Program-made: the position numbers and the translations under genes | The notes under the pieces: generated by a model | Told to the model about the DNA's origin: nothing | Databases searched by the model: none | What the model saw: the letters and a program-made list of their open reading frames with translations, nothing else | Assembly: GCF_014192285.1 (NCBI RefSeq) | Contig: NZ_JACHXQ010000002.1 | Span: 220,968-284,967, forward strand | Length of the DNA: 64,000 nucleotides | Source of the DNA: Halomonas fontilapidosi | Lineage (GTDB): Bacteria; Pseudomonadota; Gammaproteobacteria; Pseudomonadales; Halomonadaceae | Reading direction: 5' to 3' | Shown: piece after piece, positions 8,747-17,731 of the stretch | Layout of the letters: each line of letters starts with the position of its first letter | Numbering within the stretch: the first letter of the stretch is position 1

Positions 8747-9253
8747 TCACGGCATCTTCTTGTCCTCGACCTCACCGGGATCGGTACCCGGGGGCAACGG
8801 ATGCCCCTTGGCAAGTTCGGCACGGGTGGCCTCGCGCACGTCGAGTATCTCGAGGCGGTAGCGAAGGGTCTGGCCGGCCAGCGGATGATTGGTATCGATG
8901 ACCACGGCGTCGTCACGGACCTCGAGGACGGTGACGATCTCGGGACCGTCGTCACCAGGGGTCTGAAAGCGCATGCCCGGGGCGACCTCCGCCCCCCGAA
9001 AGGCATGGCGGCCAACCTCGCGTACCAGGGCCTCGTCGCGTAGGCCGTAGGCCTCGGCCGGCATCAGGGTAACGGACAGCTGGGCCCCGGCGCCCTGGCC
9101 GGCCAGGGCACGCTCCAGGCCCGCCATGAGATTGCCGTGCCCGTGTAGGTATTCGAGGGATTGCCCGCGGGCACGCGAGTCGTCGAGAACGGTGCCGTGC
9201 TGATCGCTGAGCACATAGTGCAGGGTCACGACACGTTGGGGGGCGATGGTCAT
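8747..9253 (-). CDS. FKBP-type peptidyl-prolyl isomerase, SlyD-like
   Basis: A 168-residue prolyl isomerase/chaperone. The FKBP core starts RVVTLHYVLSDQHGTVLDDS and LEYLHGHGNLMAGLERALAGQ, has an inserted chaperone flap (about residues 68-125), and ends with the SlyD hallmark NHPLAGQTLRYRLEILDVREAT. Unlike E. coli SlyD it has no histidine- and cysteine-rich metal-binding tail; it stops soon after LPPGTDPGEVEDKKMP. The ATG at 9253 is preceded by AGGAGA. No signal peptide is seen, so it acts in the cytosol. It follows rfaH by 44 bases on the same strand and may share its transcript. Confidence 0.9.
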   Translation of the reverse strand: MTIAPQRVVTLHYVLSDQHGTVLDDSRARGQSLEYLHGHGNLMAGLERALAGQGAGAQLSVTLMPAEAYGLRDEALVREVGRHAFRGAEVAPGMRFQTPGDDGPEIVTVLEVRDDAVVIDTNHPLAGQTLRYRLEILDVREATRAELAKGHPLPPGTDPGEVEDKKMP

Positions 9254-9297
9254 GGGGTCTCCTGAAGCCATTGGGTGAAGCGGGGGAAGTGTCTCGG

Positions 9298-9840
9298 CTA
9301 ATCTCGGCGACGCAGCTGGTCGACGGACATCTCCAGGCGCTGCTGCTTTTGCAGCATGTTGAGCAGCACGATGGCGCGCTCCTCGCCCTTGTGACTGGCG
9401 AATACGGCCTGCAGGTCCTTGAAGGGACCTCCGGTGATCTCCACCGCCTCGCCAGCACGGAAGTAGACGTTCGCGGTCGCGTCTTCCTCGCCACTGCCGT
9501 GGGTGAGCAGCGTCTCGACCAGCGCATCGCTGACCGGCACCGGCAAGTCAAGACCGAAGGTAACGATCTTCAGCACGCCGCGGGTCGAGCGGATGGGCCG
9601 CCAGTTGCTGGCCAGGCGATCGAGCCGGATGAACAGGTAGTAGGGGAACAGCGACTCGCCGACCCATTCGAGCTTGCCGCGACGCTTTTTCTGGACACGG
9701 AGCACGGGGTGAAAGATCTCGTAGCCCTGATTGGCAAGGTGCTCGGCGGCGCGGAAGGACTCGCCACCCTTGCACTGGATCACGTACCAGCGGCGCAGGG
9801 CGTCGTCGGCCTCGGTCTGGCGAATCTCGGAATCGCTCAT
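9298..9840 (-). CDS. rfaH: Transcription/translation antiterminator RfaH
   Basis: A 180-residue NusG paralogue that binds RNA polymerase at ops sites and prevents early termination in long operons such as LPS or capsule loci. The NGN domain begins RRWYVIQCKGGESFRAAEHLANQGYEIFHPVLRVQKKRRGKLEW and has FPYYLFIRLD; a KOW-like segment (GEAVEITGGPFKDLQAVFASHKGEERAIVLLNML) follows. It is slightly longer than the E. coli protein (162). The ATG at 9840 has AGGAG upstream; an earlier ATG in frame would only add non-family residues. No ops element or target operon is visible in this window. Confidence 0.93.
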   Translation of the reverse strand: MSDSEIRQTEADDALRRWYVIQCKGGESFRAAEHLANQGYEIFHPVLRVQKKRRGKLEWVGESLFPYYLFIRLDRLASNWRPIRSTRGVLKIVTFGLDLPVPVSDALVETLLTHGSGEEDATANVYFRAGEAVEITGGPFKDLQAVFASHKGEERAIVLLNMLQKQQRLEMSVDQLRRRD

Positions 9841-10113
9841 GTCGCTCCTGATAAGGGTTCCTGCAAGGAGCCTGTCGGATTTGACCGATCGCCGCGGGAG
9901 AGAGTCGCATCTCACAGCCGATCAGCGTTAAGTTCGAGAGGCTCCTGGTTTCACTGCCGGGGCTCTGCAACAATCCCGGCGCATGCCAGCCCGGCAGACA
10001 TTACGTGCATGACAGGGGGGCAAGGAGTGCAAGGCCCGCCTGTAATCGGGAATTTTATCACTGATGGTCGAGACCTGCGTCGCGTCCGAGACAAGCAAGG
10101 AGCGCTGAACGAG

Positions 10114-11475
10114 ATGCCATCCCCTATCGCCCAACGCAGCTGGCGTGATGCCCTGGCCGTCTACCTGCGCGCGCCAGTGATCACCATGCTGTTCCTTGGC
10201 TTTTCCGCCGGCCTTCCTTTCCTGCTGGTGTTCTCGACCCTTTCGGCCTGGCTGCGCAGCAGCGGGGTCGAGGTGGCGGCCATCGGCTTCTTCGCCTGGA
10301 TCGGCATGCTCTACTCGATCAAGTTCTTCTGGGCCCCGGTGGTGGACCGGCTTGCGCTGCCGCTGCTGACCCGCACCCTCGGCCAGCGCCGCGGCTGGAT
10401 GCTGCTGGCCCAGGCAATGATCGCCAGCGGCCTGGTGGGCCTGGCCGGAGTTGACCCGGCGGGCCACCTGCCGCTGGTGGCCGCCTTCGCCCTGCTGGTG
10501 GCCTTCGGCAGCGCGACCCAGGATATCGCCATCGACGCCTTCCGCATCGAGTCCGCCCCCGACGATGTCCAGGCGGCCATGGCCTCGACCTACATCATCG
10601 GCTATCGCGGCGGACTGCTGGCGGCCGGCGCGGGCGCCCTCTACGTGGCCTCGCTGGCCTCCTGGGAGGCAGCCTATCTGACCATGGCCGCGCTGGTGGG
10701 CATCGGCGCGGTCACGGTGCTGCTGCGCCCGGAACCCGAGCGCCTCTCGCTGACCACCCAGCTGATCCATGAACCTCGCGTGCGGGCCTTCCTGAGGGCT
10801 TCTCGCGGCCGGTCCAAGCCGCTGCGGCGCCTCGGCGCCTGGGTGATCGGGGCGATCGTCTGCCCCTTCACCGACTTCTTCACCCGTCACCGGCGCAAGG
10901 CGCTGTGGCTGCTGCTGTTCGTGGCGGTATTCCGGATCAGCGATCTGGCCATGGCCTCCATGGCCAACCCGCTCTACATCGATCTTGGCTTCACGCTCGC
11001 CACCATCGCCAATGTTACCAATGTCTTCGGTATCGCCATGAGCATCGGCGGCGGGATACTCGGGGGGTTGCTGGTGGTTCGCTACGGCATCGGGCCGATC
11101 CTGGTATTGGGGGCCACTGCCGCGGCCTTGACCAATCTGCTGTTCACGACCCTGGCGCTGGCCGGAGAGAACCTGCCGCTGCTGGTGATGGCGATCACCG
11201 GCGACAACCTGGCCAACGGCCTGGCCAGTGCCGTCTTCATCGCCTTCCTGTCGAGCCTGACCTCACGCGCCTACACGGCCACGCAGTACGCGCTCTTCTC
11301 GTCGCTGATGACCCTGCCAGGCAAGTTCCTCAGCGGCTTCGGTGGCCTGGTCGTGGAGATCGAGGGCTATGCCACCTTCTTTCTGGTCTCCACGCTGCTG
11401 GGGCTGCCGGCCGTGCTGCTGGCGATCTGGATCAGCCGCGACCCTGAGCTGGTGCCGTCTCCGCGGACGGCCTGA
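10114..11475 (+). CDS. ampG: AmpG-family muropeptide MFS permease
   Basis: A 453-residue major facilitator protein of the AmpG group, which imports GlcNAc-anhydro-MurNAc muropeptides across the inner membrane for cell-wall recycling. Family signatures include GFSAGLPFLLVFSTLSAWLR at residues 26-45, the motif FGSATQDIAIDAFRIE (about 130-145) that is hallmark AmpG, and LYIDLGFTLATIANVTNVFG in the second half. About twelve hydrophobic helices can be counted. The ATG at 10114 is chosen over a much longer frame because AAGGAG lies about 11 bases upstream and homology begins here. It is divergent from rfaH; the 273-base gap between them holds the two promoters but no clear motif. Confidence 0.93.
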   Translation: MPSPIAQRSWRDALAVYLRAPVITMLFLGFSAGLPFLLVFSTLSAWLRSSGVEVAAIGFFAWIGMLYSIKFFWAPVVDRLALPLLTRTLGQRRGWMLLAQAMIASGLVGLAGVDPAGHLPLVAAFALLVAFGSATQDIAIDAFRIESAPDDVQAAMASTYIIGYRGGLLAAGAGALYVASLASWEAAYLTMAALVGIGAVTVLLRPEPERLSLTTQLIHEPRVRAFLRASRGRSKPLRRLGAWVIGAIVCPFTDFFTRHRRKALWLLLFVAVFRISDLAMASMANPLYIDLGFTLATIANVTNVFGIAMSIGGGILGGLLVVRYGIGPILVLGATAAALTNLLFTTLALAGENLPLLVMAITGDNLANGLASAVFIAFLSSLTSRAYTATQYALFSSLMTLPGKFLSGFGGLVVEIEGYATFFLVSTLLGLPAVLLAIWISRDPELVPSPRTA

Positions 11476-11495
11476 CCCCGGGACACGCCGCCTGC

Positions 11496-13322
11496 TCACT
11501 CGGCCAGCCGCACCCGCAGCCAGTCAAGCGCGCCGGGCGTGGCGCGCCACTGATCACGCATCAGGGTGCGGTATTGCCAGGCCTCGGCGCGGGAACCGGG
11601 CTCGGCGACACTGTCGACGCCGCCACCGACCGGACGGGGATTGTCGGCACATAGCATGGCCACGGCATGCGGATTGTGGCGGATCACCACGGCCAGCGCC
11701 TCGGCCGCCTCGTCACGGCGTTCCAGGCGATAGAGTGCCAGCACCCGCCCCATCAGCAGCCCCAGCGGCGGCGCCTCCTCGTCGCCGTCCAACTCGCGCT
11801 CGCTCACGTCCAGGGCCGCGCGATCGCGGCCTTCCCGCAGCAGCTGGTCGAGCACCAGCTCGCGCAGGCCCAGGCTGTCCTGGTCGTCCAGGGTGAGCAG
11901 ACGTTCGGCGAGTTCACGCGAGCGCGCCCGGGCCCCGCGCTCCATCCCCACCACCAGCGCGAGCCCGGTGCGTAGCAGCAAGGCGTTGTCGGCGCTGTCC
12001 CACAGGAAGGCCCCCTCACCCTCGGCGCGAACCTGCTCGAGCCAGCGCTCCAGCCGGCTCGACAGCGGTTCGAACAGGCTTGCCGCCATCCACGGCAGGC
12101 TACCGAAGCGGCTGGCCAGCGCCAGCGCCAGGGATTGCACCACAGCGGGAGCATCCAGCCACTCGGGATGGGCGCAGAGCGCCGGCAGCCACTCCCCGGC
12201 ATGCTGCCAGGGATCCTCGTCGAAGCCCATCGGGGCATCGCTCTCGACCCGCGCCCGGAAGACCTTCTGCCAGGCCGCGAAGAGAGTATCCTCGCGGGCG
12301 GTGGTGTGGTACTCCAGATTGTCGTCGTCGCCGCGGCGGATCTCCAGCCGCGGCGCCACCGGCAGCGATTCCAGCAGCGCCTGCAGGGCCACCAGCGGCT
12401 CGGCCAGATCCTCTTCGGCACTGAGCAGCTGGTCGGCGAGGGTCGCCCCGGGGTTCTCGGCCAGGTCGGCGAGGAACTGCAGCTGGTCGGGGTCAAGGTC
12501 GCCCTGGCGCGCCAGGCGCCGGAACCAGAAGCGCGAGCGCTCGGCAGCCTCCTGCTCATGGCCCTCATGCAGCAGCAACATGGCCTCGATATAGGCCAGC
12601 GTCGGCGAGTCGGGCAGGGCCTGCTGGGCACGCACGAAGGCCTCACGAGCGCTGTCGAGGTCGTCGTTGTCCAGGTGCATCAGGCACAGACGCTCCAGTG
12701 CCACGCCCCGCAGGAACAGCGGGCCGCGATCGAGCACCGCATCGAGCAGCGCCTCACGCTTGCGGTGAAAGCCGCGCTCCTGATAGAGATCGATCAGGAT
12801 CTCGAAGGCGGGCTCGGCTTGCTCGGGGAGATTGAGCCAGTCGGCGCGCTCGAACAGCGACTCGAGAATCTGCTGCGCTCGCCCGCGCTGGCCGGACTCG
12901 GCCGCGATCAGGCCGGCTTCCAGCAGCGCCTGGGCCGGGGCACGGCCGCTGGCCAGGGCCGCCTTGAGCGTATCGCCCTTCCAGTCGCGCAGCGAGAGCA
13001 TCCACATCAGGTGGGGCGGAACATGACCGGGCAACCTGACCGCCCCGCAGCAGTGCTTGGTCTTGCGTCCGGAATCACACCAGCAGGGTTCGTTAGGCCC
13101 GGGCCTGGCCAGGGGCTCGGCAGCGAAATCGAGCCGCGCCAGCGGCGTCTGCGACCACAGCTCAGGGGCCAGCGCTTGGGCAAGCGACAAGTCGCCGCCG
13201 ACCAGCGCCGGTCCCTCGTCGCGAGCCCATGCCATCAGCGTAGGGTAGCGCTCATCCTGGCGAATCGCCTTGAGCGCCCCCGAGGCAAAGCCCAGCAGCT
13301 GTTCCACCCATACTGCCAGCAT
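11496..13322 (-). CDS. SEC-C motif and TPR-like repeat protein, function unknown
   Basis: A 608-residue protein of unknown function. A SEC-C zinc-binding motif lies at residues 80-91 (PCWCDSGRKTKHC: C80, C82, H90, C91). The rest is alpha-helical with TPR-like repeats, for example EILIDLYQERGFHRKREALLDAVLD and DDLDSAREAFVRAQQALPDSPTLAYIEAMLLLHEG. No signal peptide or membrane span is seen. SEC-C motifs often mediate contacts with SecB or nucleic acids, but nothing here shows which. The ATG at 13322 (MLAVWVEQLL) has GGAG upstream; the frame stays open to 13628 across a tandem repeat and into the next gene, and I exclude that part. It follows the ABC1 kinase gene. Confidence 0.75.
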   Translation of the reverse strand: MLAVWVEQLLGFASGALKAIRQDERYPTLMAWARDEGPALVGGDLSLAQALAPELWSQTPLARLDFAAEPLARPGPNEPCWCDSGRKTKHCCGAVRLPGHVPPHLMWMLSLRDWKGDTLKAALASGRAPAQALLEAGLIAAESGQRGRAQQILESLFERADWLNLPEQAEPAFEILIDLYQERGFHRKREALLDAVLDRGPLFLRGVALERLCLMHLDNDDLDSAREAFVRAQQALPDSPTLAYIEAMLLLHEGHEQEAAERSRFWFRRLARQGDLDPDQLQFLADLAENPGATLADQLLSAEEDLAEPLVALQALLESLPVAPRLEIRRGDDDNLEYHTTAREDTLFAAWQKVFRARVESDAPMGFDEDPWQHAGEWLPALCAHPEWLDAPAVVQSLALALASRFGSLPWMAASLFEPLSSRLERWLEQVRAEGEGAFLWDSADNALLLRTGLALVVGMERGARARSRELAERLLTLDDQDSLGLRELVLDQLLREGRDRAALDVSERELDGDEEAPPLGLLMGRVLALYRLERRDEAAEALAVVIRHNPHAVAMLCADNPRPVGGGVDSVAEPGSRAEAWQYRTLMRDQWRATPGALDWLRVRLAE

Positions 13323-13384
13323 CGCGCACTCCAACCTTTGGAAAACGGCATAGTCTACCAGTCCGGCGCCAGGCTGGGCAGGAG

Positions 13385-13435
13385 GGTCAGGCGCCTGTCC
13401 GTGAGGGTCAGGCGCCTGTCCGTGAGGGTCAGGCG
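13385..13435. repeat. 21-bp tandem repeat, 2.4 copies
   Basis: Two exact 21-base units starting GGTCAGGCGCCTGTCCGTGA lie at 13385-13405 and 13406-13426, with a partial third to 13435. They sit in the gap between the SEC-C gene and the ABC1 kinase gene and overlap the last codons of the kinase. Slippage-prone DNA. Confidence 0.9.
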
Positions 13436-14673
13436 TGTCGTCGGGAAAACAGCGGCCGGGTGCGCTCGGCCATGTCGAGCCTCGCGCCAAGGCGTACCAG
13501 GTTCCAGTAGTGGCCATTGAGGGTGCGCGACAGCAGCAGCGTGTCCGCCGGGGGCTGCAGGCGGTCCATGGCCGCCCAGACCTTGGGCGACAGGTCACGC
13601 AGACGACGGTGAACGCGCACGTCGCCAAAGTCCTGCTCGCCGGGGCGAAACAGCGGTTCCACCGCTTCGGCCGCCTCGCGGTAGAGGGAAAGAGGCGCGC
13701 CCTGCCCCTGGCGACCGCCCATCTTGAGCAGCGCCTCGTCCATGGCCATGGGGTCCTTCGCCAGGGTGGCCTCCAGCAGCTGCATCATCGCGGCCAGACG
13801 TGCCTCGGGCACCGGAATCACCGCGCCCAGGTCATAGATGACCAACTGCCCCTGGTCGTTGACGGCAAAATTGCCGGCATGGGGGTCGGCATGAAGTTCG
13901 CCGTGAGTGAAAAGCTCTTCGGTAATCCAGTCCGCCAGGGTCTGGGCCACGCCCTGACGCAGCGCGTCATTGCCCGCCTCCAGCTCACGTAGGGGCGTAC
14001 CGGGCTCGTAGCGCATGGCCAGCACTCGTTCGCCGGAGAGGTCCGGTAGCGGCTCGGGGATCACCAGGCTCTCGAGGTAGGCGTAGCGCTCACGGTAACG
14101 CGCCAGCGCCTGGGCCTCGGCGTGGTAGTCCAGTTCGCCACGCAGGCTGACCGCCAGCTCCTCGAACAGCGCATCGAGGCGCGCCTGGGGCACCTTGAAC
14201 CAGCGCCCCAGGCGCATCAGGCGTCGGACCTGCGCCAGGTCGCTCTCCAGCACTTCGGCAAGTCCCGGATACTGCACCTTGAGTACCAAGGTATCGCCAT
14301 CCCGTGTCGTGGCACGGTGAACCTGCCCCATGGAAGCACTGGCGAACGGCCGTTCCTCGATCTCGGCGAACAGCTCTTCCAGGTCGCCATACTGCGCGAC
14401 CAGGGTGCGGCGGATGCCTGACCAGGGCATCGGTTCTGCCTGTCGCTGCAGGCGGGAGAGCTCCTCGGCGAGGTCTGGTGGCAACAGATCGTCCCACTGC
14501 GACATGATCTGGGCCAACTTCATGGCCGGGCCCTTCAGCTCGGAAAGCCCTTCGAAGAGGGCCTCTCCGAGGGCCCGCCAGTCCGCCTGCCCCCCCATTC
14601 GAGTACGAATCAGTGCCCCGCCGGTGCGGGCGCCGAGTCCAAGCAGGCGCCGAGTACGGCCACTTTCGCGCAT
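13429..14673 (-). CDS. ABC1/AarF/UbiB-family atypical kinase
   Basis: A 414-residue soluble member of the ABC1 (ADCK/UbiB-like) atypical kinase family. The family core is present: KGPAMKLAQIMSQ (KxGQ-like motif), FASASMGQVHRATTRDGDTLVLKVQYPG with the invariant lysine, ELDYHAEA, HGELHADPHAGNF as the catalytic loop and IYDLGAV as the DFG-like metal loop. It lacks the C-terminal membrane helices of ubiquinone-biosynthetic UbiB, so it is probably not the ubiB gene itself; its substrate is unknown. The ATG at 14673 has AGGAG about 9 bases upstream, better than ATG 14709. It is divergent from topB. Confidence 0.88.
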   Translation of the reverse strand: MRESGRTRRLLGLGARTGGALIRTRMGGQADWRALGEALFEGLSELKGPAMKLAQIMSQWDDLLPPDLAEELSRLQRQAEPMPWSGIRRTLVAQYGDLEELFAEIEERPFASASMGQVHRATTRDGDTLVLKVQYPGLAEVLESDLAQVRRLMRLGRWFKVPQARLDALFEELAVSLRGELDYHAEAQALARYRERYAYLESLVIPEPLPDLSGERVLAMRYEPGTPLRELEAGNDALRQGVAQTLADWITEELFTHGELHADPHAGNFAVNDQGQLVIYDLGAVIPVPEARLAAMMQLLEATLAKDPMAMDEALLKMGGRQGQGAPLSLYREAAEAVEPLFRPGEQDFGDVRVHRRLRDLSPKVWAAMDRLQPPADTLLLSRTLNGHYWNLVRLGARLDMAERTRPLFSRRHA

Positions 14674-14698
14674 GTGTTCATTCTCCTGGACGATCTGT

Positions 14699-14715
14699 TG
14701 TACAAGCATTGTACA
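14699..14715. promoter_or_regulatory. Perfect inverted repeat between ABC1 kinase and topB
   Basis: TGTACAA and TTGTACA flank GCA, giving a 17-bp perfect inverted repeat (7-3-7) in the 121-base divergent gap, about 26 bases before the kinase start. It has the form of a dimeric repressor or activator site. TGTACA half-sites are known for several regulator families, so no regulator is assigned. Confidence 0.5.
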
Positions 14716-14794
14716 CGTCTCGGTGCAGCTTACACCTGGCGAGTCATGATGAACACTGGAAGAATGTCCATGTCATTCACCACGACGAGCCATC

Positions 14795-16714
14795 ATGCGA
14801 CTGATCATCGCCGAGAAACCGAGCCTGGCCCGGGCCATCGCCGAGGCCCTGCCCGGCGCGCAAAGCAAGCAGGAGGGTGCCCTGACGGTGGGCGATACCA
14901 CGGTGACCTGGTGCCTGGGGCATCTGCTTGAACAGGCGCCACCCGATGCCTATGATCCGGCTCTCAAGCAGTGGCGGCTCGATCAGCTGCCGATCCTGCC
15001 TGGCCGCTGGAAGCTGATGCCTCGCCCCAAGGCGCGCGGCCAGCTGACGGTGATCCGTTGCTTGCTCAAGAGTGCCCACGAGGTCGTGCATGCCGGCGAC
15101 CCCGACCGCGAGGGCCAACTGCTGGTGCAGGAGGTGATCGAACATCTGGGCTGGAAGGGGCCGGTGTCGCGGCTGCTGGTCAGCGACCTTAACCGCCCGG
15201 CAGTGCAGCGCTCGCTCGCTCGGCTAGAGGATAATGCCCGCTTCGAACCGCTCTATCGGGCGGCTCAGTGCCGCGCCCGGGCCGACTGGCTGTACGGCAT
15301 CAACCTGACCCGCGCCTGGACGCTCACCGGCCGCCAGGCCGGTCATGACGGGGTGCTCTCGGTGGGGCGTGTCCAGACCCCGGTACTCGGGCTAGTAGTG
15401 CGCCGCGATGCGGAGATCCGCGACTTCACCCCCAAGCCCTTCTTCGTGCTCTGGGCCGACCTCAGCGTGGCCCGAGGCCAGCTGCGCGCCTGGTGGGCGC
15501 CCGACGAAGCACATCCCCTCGATGACCAGGGGCGATTGCTCGCCCGGGAACCGGCTGCCGCCCTCGCCGAGCGCCTGCCCGGTGCCGAGGGGCGCCTCAC
15601 GTCAGTCGAGAGCCGCGACAGGCGCCAGACGGCGCCGCTGCCCTACTCGCTCTCGGCCCTGCAGGTGGACGCCGCCCGACGCTTCGGACTCTCCGCTCAG
15701 GCGACGCTGGACATCTGCCAGCGGCTCTACGAGCGCCACCAGCTGATCACCTATCCGCGCTCGGATTGCCGTTACCTCCCCGAGGAACATTTCGCCTCGG
15801 CCCGAAGCACGCTGGAGGGCGCCTGCCGCCAGGACGACGCGCTGGCTCAATGGCTGGCCGGCGCTGACTTCTCGCGGCGCTCCCGCGCCTGGAATGACAA
15901 GCAGGTCGGTGCCCACCACGCCCTGGCCCCCACCGGCAAGCCCGCCGATCTCTCGCGTCTCCAGAAGGCCGAAGCCGATATCTTCCGGCTGATCGTGCGC
16001 AACGTTCTCGCGCAGTTCTACCCGCCGCTTGCCACCCGCGAGGTGAAGGCAGCATTCACGATTCTGGCGGAGTGCTTCCGTGCCCGGGGACAGGAGATCC
16101 TCGACCCCGGCTGGAAACCGCTGTTCACCACCCGAGACGAGGCGCCACCGCTGCCGCCGCTCACCGAGGGCGAGGCGTGCCGGGTCCAGGAGGCCGGGGT
16201 CGAGGACCGCGAGACCCGCCCGCCGGAGCCCTTCACCGACGCCAGCCTGATCAAGGCGATGATGAACATTGCCCGCTACGTCGAGGACCCCAGCGTCCGG
16301 CGCACCCTGCGCGAGCACGACGGCCTGGGCACCGAGGCAACCCGGGCCGGGATCCTCGAGACGCTGGTGACGCGCGGCTACCTGGTCCGCCAGGCCAAGG
16401 CGCTGCGTGCCACGCAGCTCGGCAGCGCCTTGATCGCCTCGCTGCCGGACGCCGTGAGCCGTCCCGAGCGGACCGCGCTCTGGGAGCAGCGCCTGGGGGC
16501 CATCGCCGAGCAGGACGAGGCGCCAGCCCCTTTCCTCGCGGCGCTGGTCGAGGACCTGCAGGGCCTGCTCGGAGCCGCCGACGCGGGGCGCATGCGCGAG
16601 GCGCTGCACAGCGCCCAGGGCGAGCAGGCCCCGGCGTCGCGCACGTCTGGTAGCAAACGCCGCGTCGCGCCGCGCCGCAAGGCCGCCACGACGCGACGCA
16701 CTCGCCGTTCATGA
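14795..16714 (+). CDS. topB: DNA topoisomerase III
   Basis: A 639-residue type IA topoisomerase that relaxes or decatenates DNA by passing single strands. The Toprim domain opens MRLIIAEKPSLARAIAEAL (catalytic Glu E7) and has the acidic triad HAGDPDREGQLL (residues 99-110). The active tyrosine is Y320 in QLITYPRSDCRYLP. GLGTEATRAGILETL marks domain I/III closing, and the tail is lysine/arginine rich (KRRVAPRRKAATTRRTRRS), like TopB DNA-binding tails. The ATG at 14795 gives a standard N-terminus. It overlaps or abuts the next gene (its stop is at 16712-16714), so they are probably one transcript. Confidence 0.95.
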   Translation: MRLIIAEKPSLARAIAEALPGAQSKQEGALTVGDTTVTWCLGHLLEQAPPDAYDPALKQWRLDQLPILPGRWKLMPRPKARGQLTVIRCLLKSAHEVVHAGDPDREGQLLVQEVIEHLGWKGPVSRLLVSDLNRPAVQRSLARLEDNARFEPLYRAAQCRARADWLYGINLTRAWTLTGRQAGHDGVLSVGRVQTPVLGLVVRRDAEIRDFTPKPFFVLWADLSVARGQLRAWWAPDEAHPLDDQGRLLAREPAAALAERLPGAEGRLTSVESRDRRQTAPLPYSLSALQVDAARRFGLSAQATLDICQRLYERHQLITYPRSDCRYLPEEHFASARSTLEGACRQDDALAQWLAGADFSRRSRAWNDKQVGAHHALAPTGKPADLSRLQKAEADIFRLIVRNVLAQFYPPLATREVKAAFTILAECFRARGQEILDPGWKPLFTTRDEAPPLPPLTEGEACRVQEAGVEDRETRPPEPFTDASLIKAMMNIARYVEDPSVRRTLREHDGLGTEATRAGILETLVTRGYLVRQAKALRATQLGSALIASLPDAVSRPERTALWEQRLGAIAEQDEAPAPFLAALVEDLQGLLGAADAGRMREALHSAQGEQAPASRTSGSKRRVAPRRKAATTRRTRRS

Positions 16715-16731
16715 CCCCGGAGGTAGCCCTC

Positions 16732-17667
16732 ATGCCCCCAGCGACACACTGGATTGTCGGCCCCGGCGCCATGGGGCGGCTGATCGCCCTGCGACTGGCC
16801 GACCAGGTTCCCGTGACACTGATCGGCCGCCGCCGGCTTCCTGCCCGCCAGACTCTGGTGACTCCCGAAGGCGACACCCGGATTGCGCCGCTGGCCCTGG
16901 AGCGGATCGATGCCCTACCCGCGGACATCCCGACCATGGTGCATCTGACCACCAAGGCCCACGGTAGCGAAGCGGCCCACGCCGCCCTGGCGGCTGCATT
17001 GCCTGATGGCGTGCCGCTGGTGCTGTGGCAGAACGGCTTCGCCTGTCAGCCACGGCTCACCGAGCAACATCGCGGTCCGGTGCTCTGCGCCAGCACCACC
17101 GAGGGTGCCCATGTGCAGGGCGATGATCGGGTGACCCATGCTGGCCATGGCCAGACCTTCCTGGGCGCCCTGGATGGCCGTCATGCGCGCCTGGCCAGCT
17201 CCCTGGCGCAGACCTTGTCCGCTGCCGGGCTTCCCGCCGAGGCCGTCGACAATATTCACGTGCGGCTATGGCGCAAGCTGGCCGTGAACGCCGCCATCAA
17301 CCCCCTGGTCGCCCAGTTCGCGATCCGCAACGGCCAGCTTCGCGACCGCCCCTTTCGCCCCATGGTCGAGAGACTGATCGCCGAGGTCGCGGCGACCCTC
17401 ACCGCTGAGGGCATCACCCCGCCCGGAGGGGGCGGCCTGGAGGGCTGGCGGAAGCTGGTGTGGCAGGTCGTCGAGGCGACGGCGACCAATCGGGCCTCGA
17501 TGCTGCAGGACGTTCAGGCCGGTCGTCTCACCGAGCATGAGGCGATCCTTGCGCCGCTGCTGGCGGCCGCCTCTCGTCATCGGCTGTCGGTCCCCTGCCT
17601 GGCGTGGCATCTGCATGACCTGCGCCGCCGGGCAGCGGCATTGGCGGAACCTCCGGCCGCTTGCTAG
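16732..17667 (+). CDS. Ketopantoate reductase-like (PanE/ApbA family) oxidoreductase
   Basis: A 311-residue NADPH-dependent reductase of the PanE/ApbA family, whose founding member reduces 2-dehydropantoate to pantoate. The nucleotide-binding loop is HWIVGPGAMGRLIALRL, in which the usual G-x-G-x-x-G is kept. The catalytic lysine region is RLWRKLAVNAAINPLVAQF, and NRASMLQDVQAGRLTEHEAI closes the substrate pocket, both classic. The ATG at 16732 has GGAGG 8 bases upstream; the ATG at 16711 overlaps the topB stop and has no such site. Families of this type include paralogues with other substrates, so the exact reaction is left open. Confidence 0.85.
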   Translation: MPPATHWIVGPGAMGRLIALRLADQVPVTLIGRRRLPARQTLVTPEGDTRIAPLALERIDALPADIPTMVHLTTKAHGSEAAHAALAAALPDGVPLVLWQNGFACQPRLTEQHRGPVLCASTTEGAHVQGDDRVTHAGHGQTFLGALDGRHARLASSLAQTLSAAGLPAEAVDNIHVRLWRKLAVNAAINPLVAQFAIRNGQLRDRPFRPMVERLIAEVAATLTAEGITPPGGGGLEGWRKLVWQVVEATATNRASMLQDVQAGRLTEHEAILAPLLAAASRHRLSVPCLAWHLHDLRRRAAALAEPPAAC

Positions 17668-17731
17668 GCTGGAGGGGATGACTCCGGATCGGCAGCCATC
17701 AAGGACTGCCGCATCAAAGGTCGGGGGAAAC

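Noticed and set aside
9271-10113. Long in-frame extension upstream of ampG
   Set aside because: It runs antisense to rfaH and has no AmpG similarity; a ribosome site and the family N-terminus mark the start at 10114.
13323-13628. N-terminal extension of the SEC-C protein through the tandem repeat
   Set aside because: The extension is low-complexity (PDPHGQA repeats) and antisense-overlaps the kinase gene frame; ATG 13322 starts the ordered protein.
13429-14673. ubiB itself
   Set aside because: The C-terminal membrane helices are missing and no ubiE/ubiJ neighbours are present.
14699-14715. Light-regulator (LitR/PplR-type) site
   Set aside because: Those sites use TGTACA half-sites with about 12 bases between; here the spacing is 5, so only a generic inverted repeat is reported.
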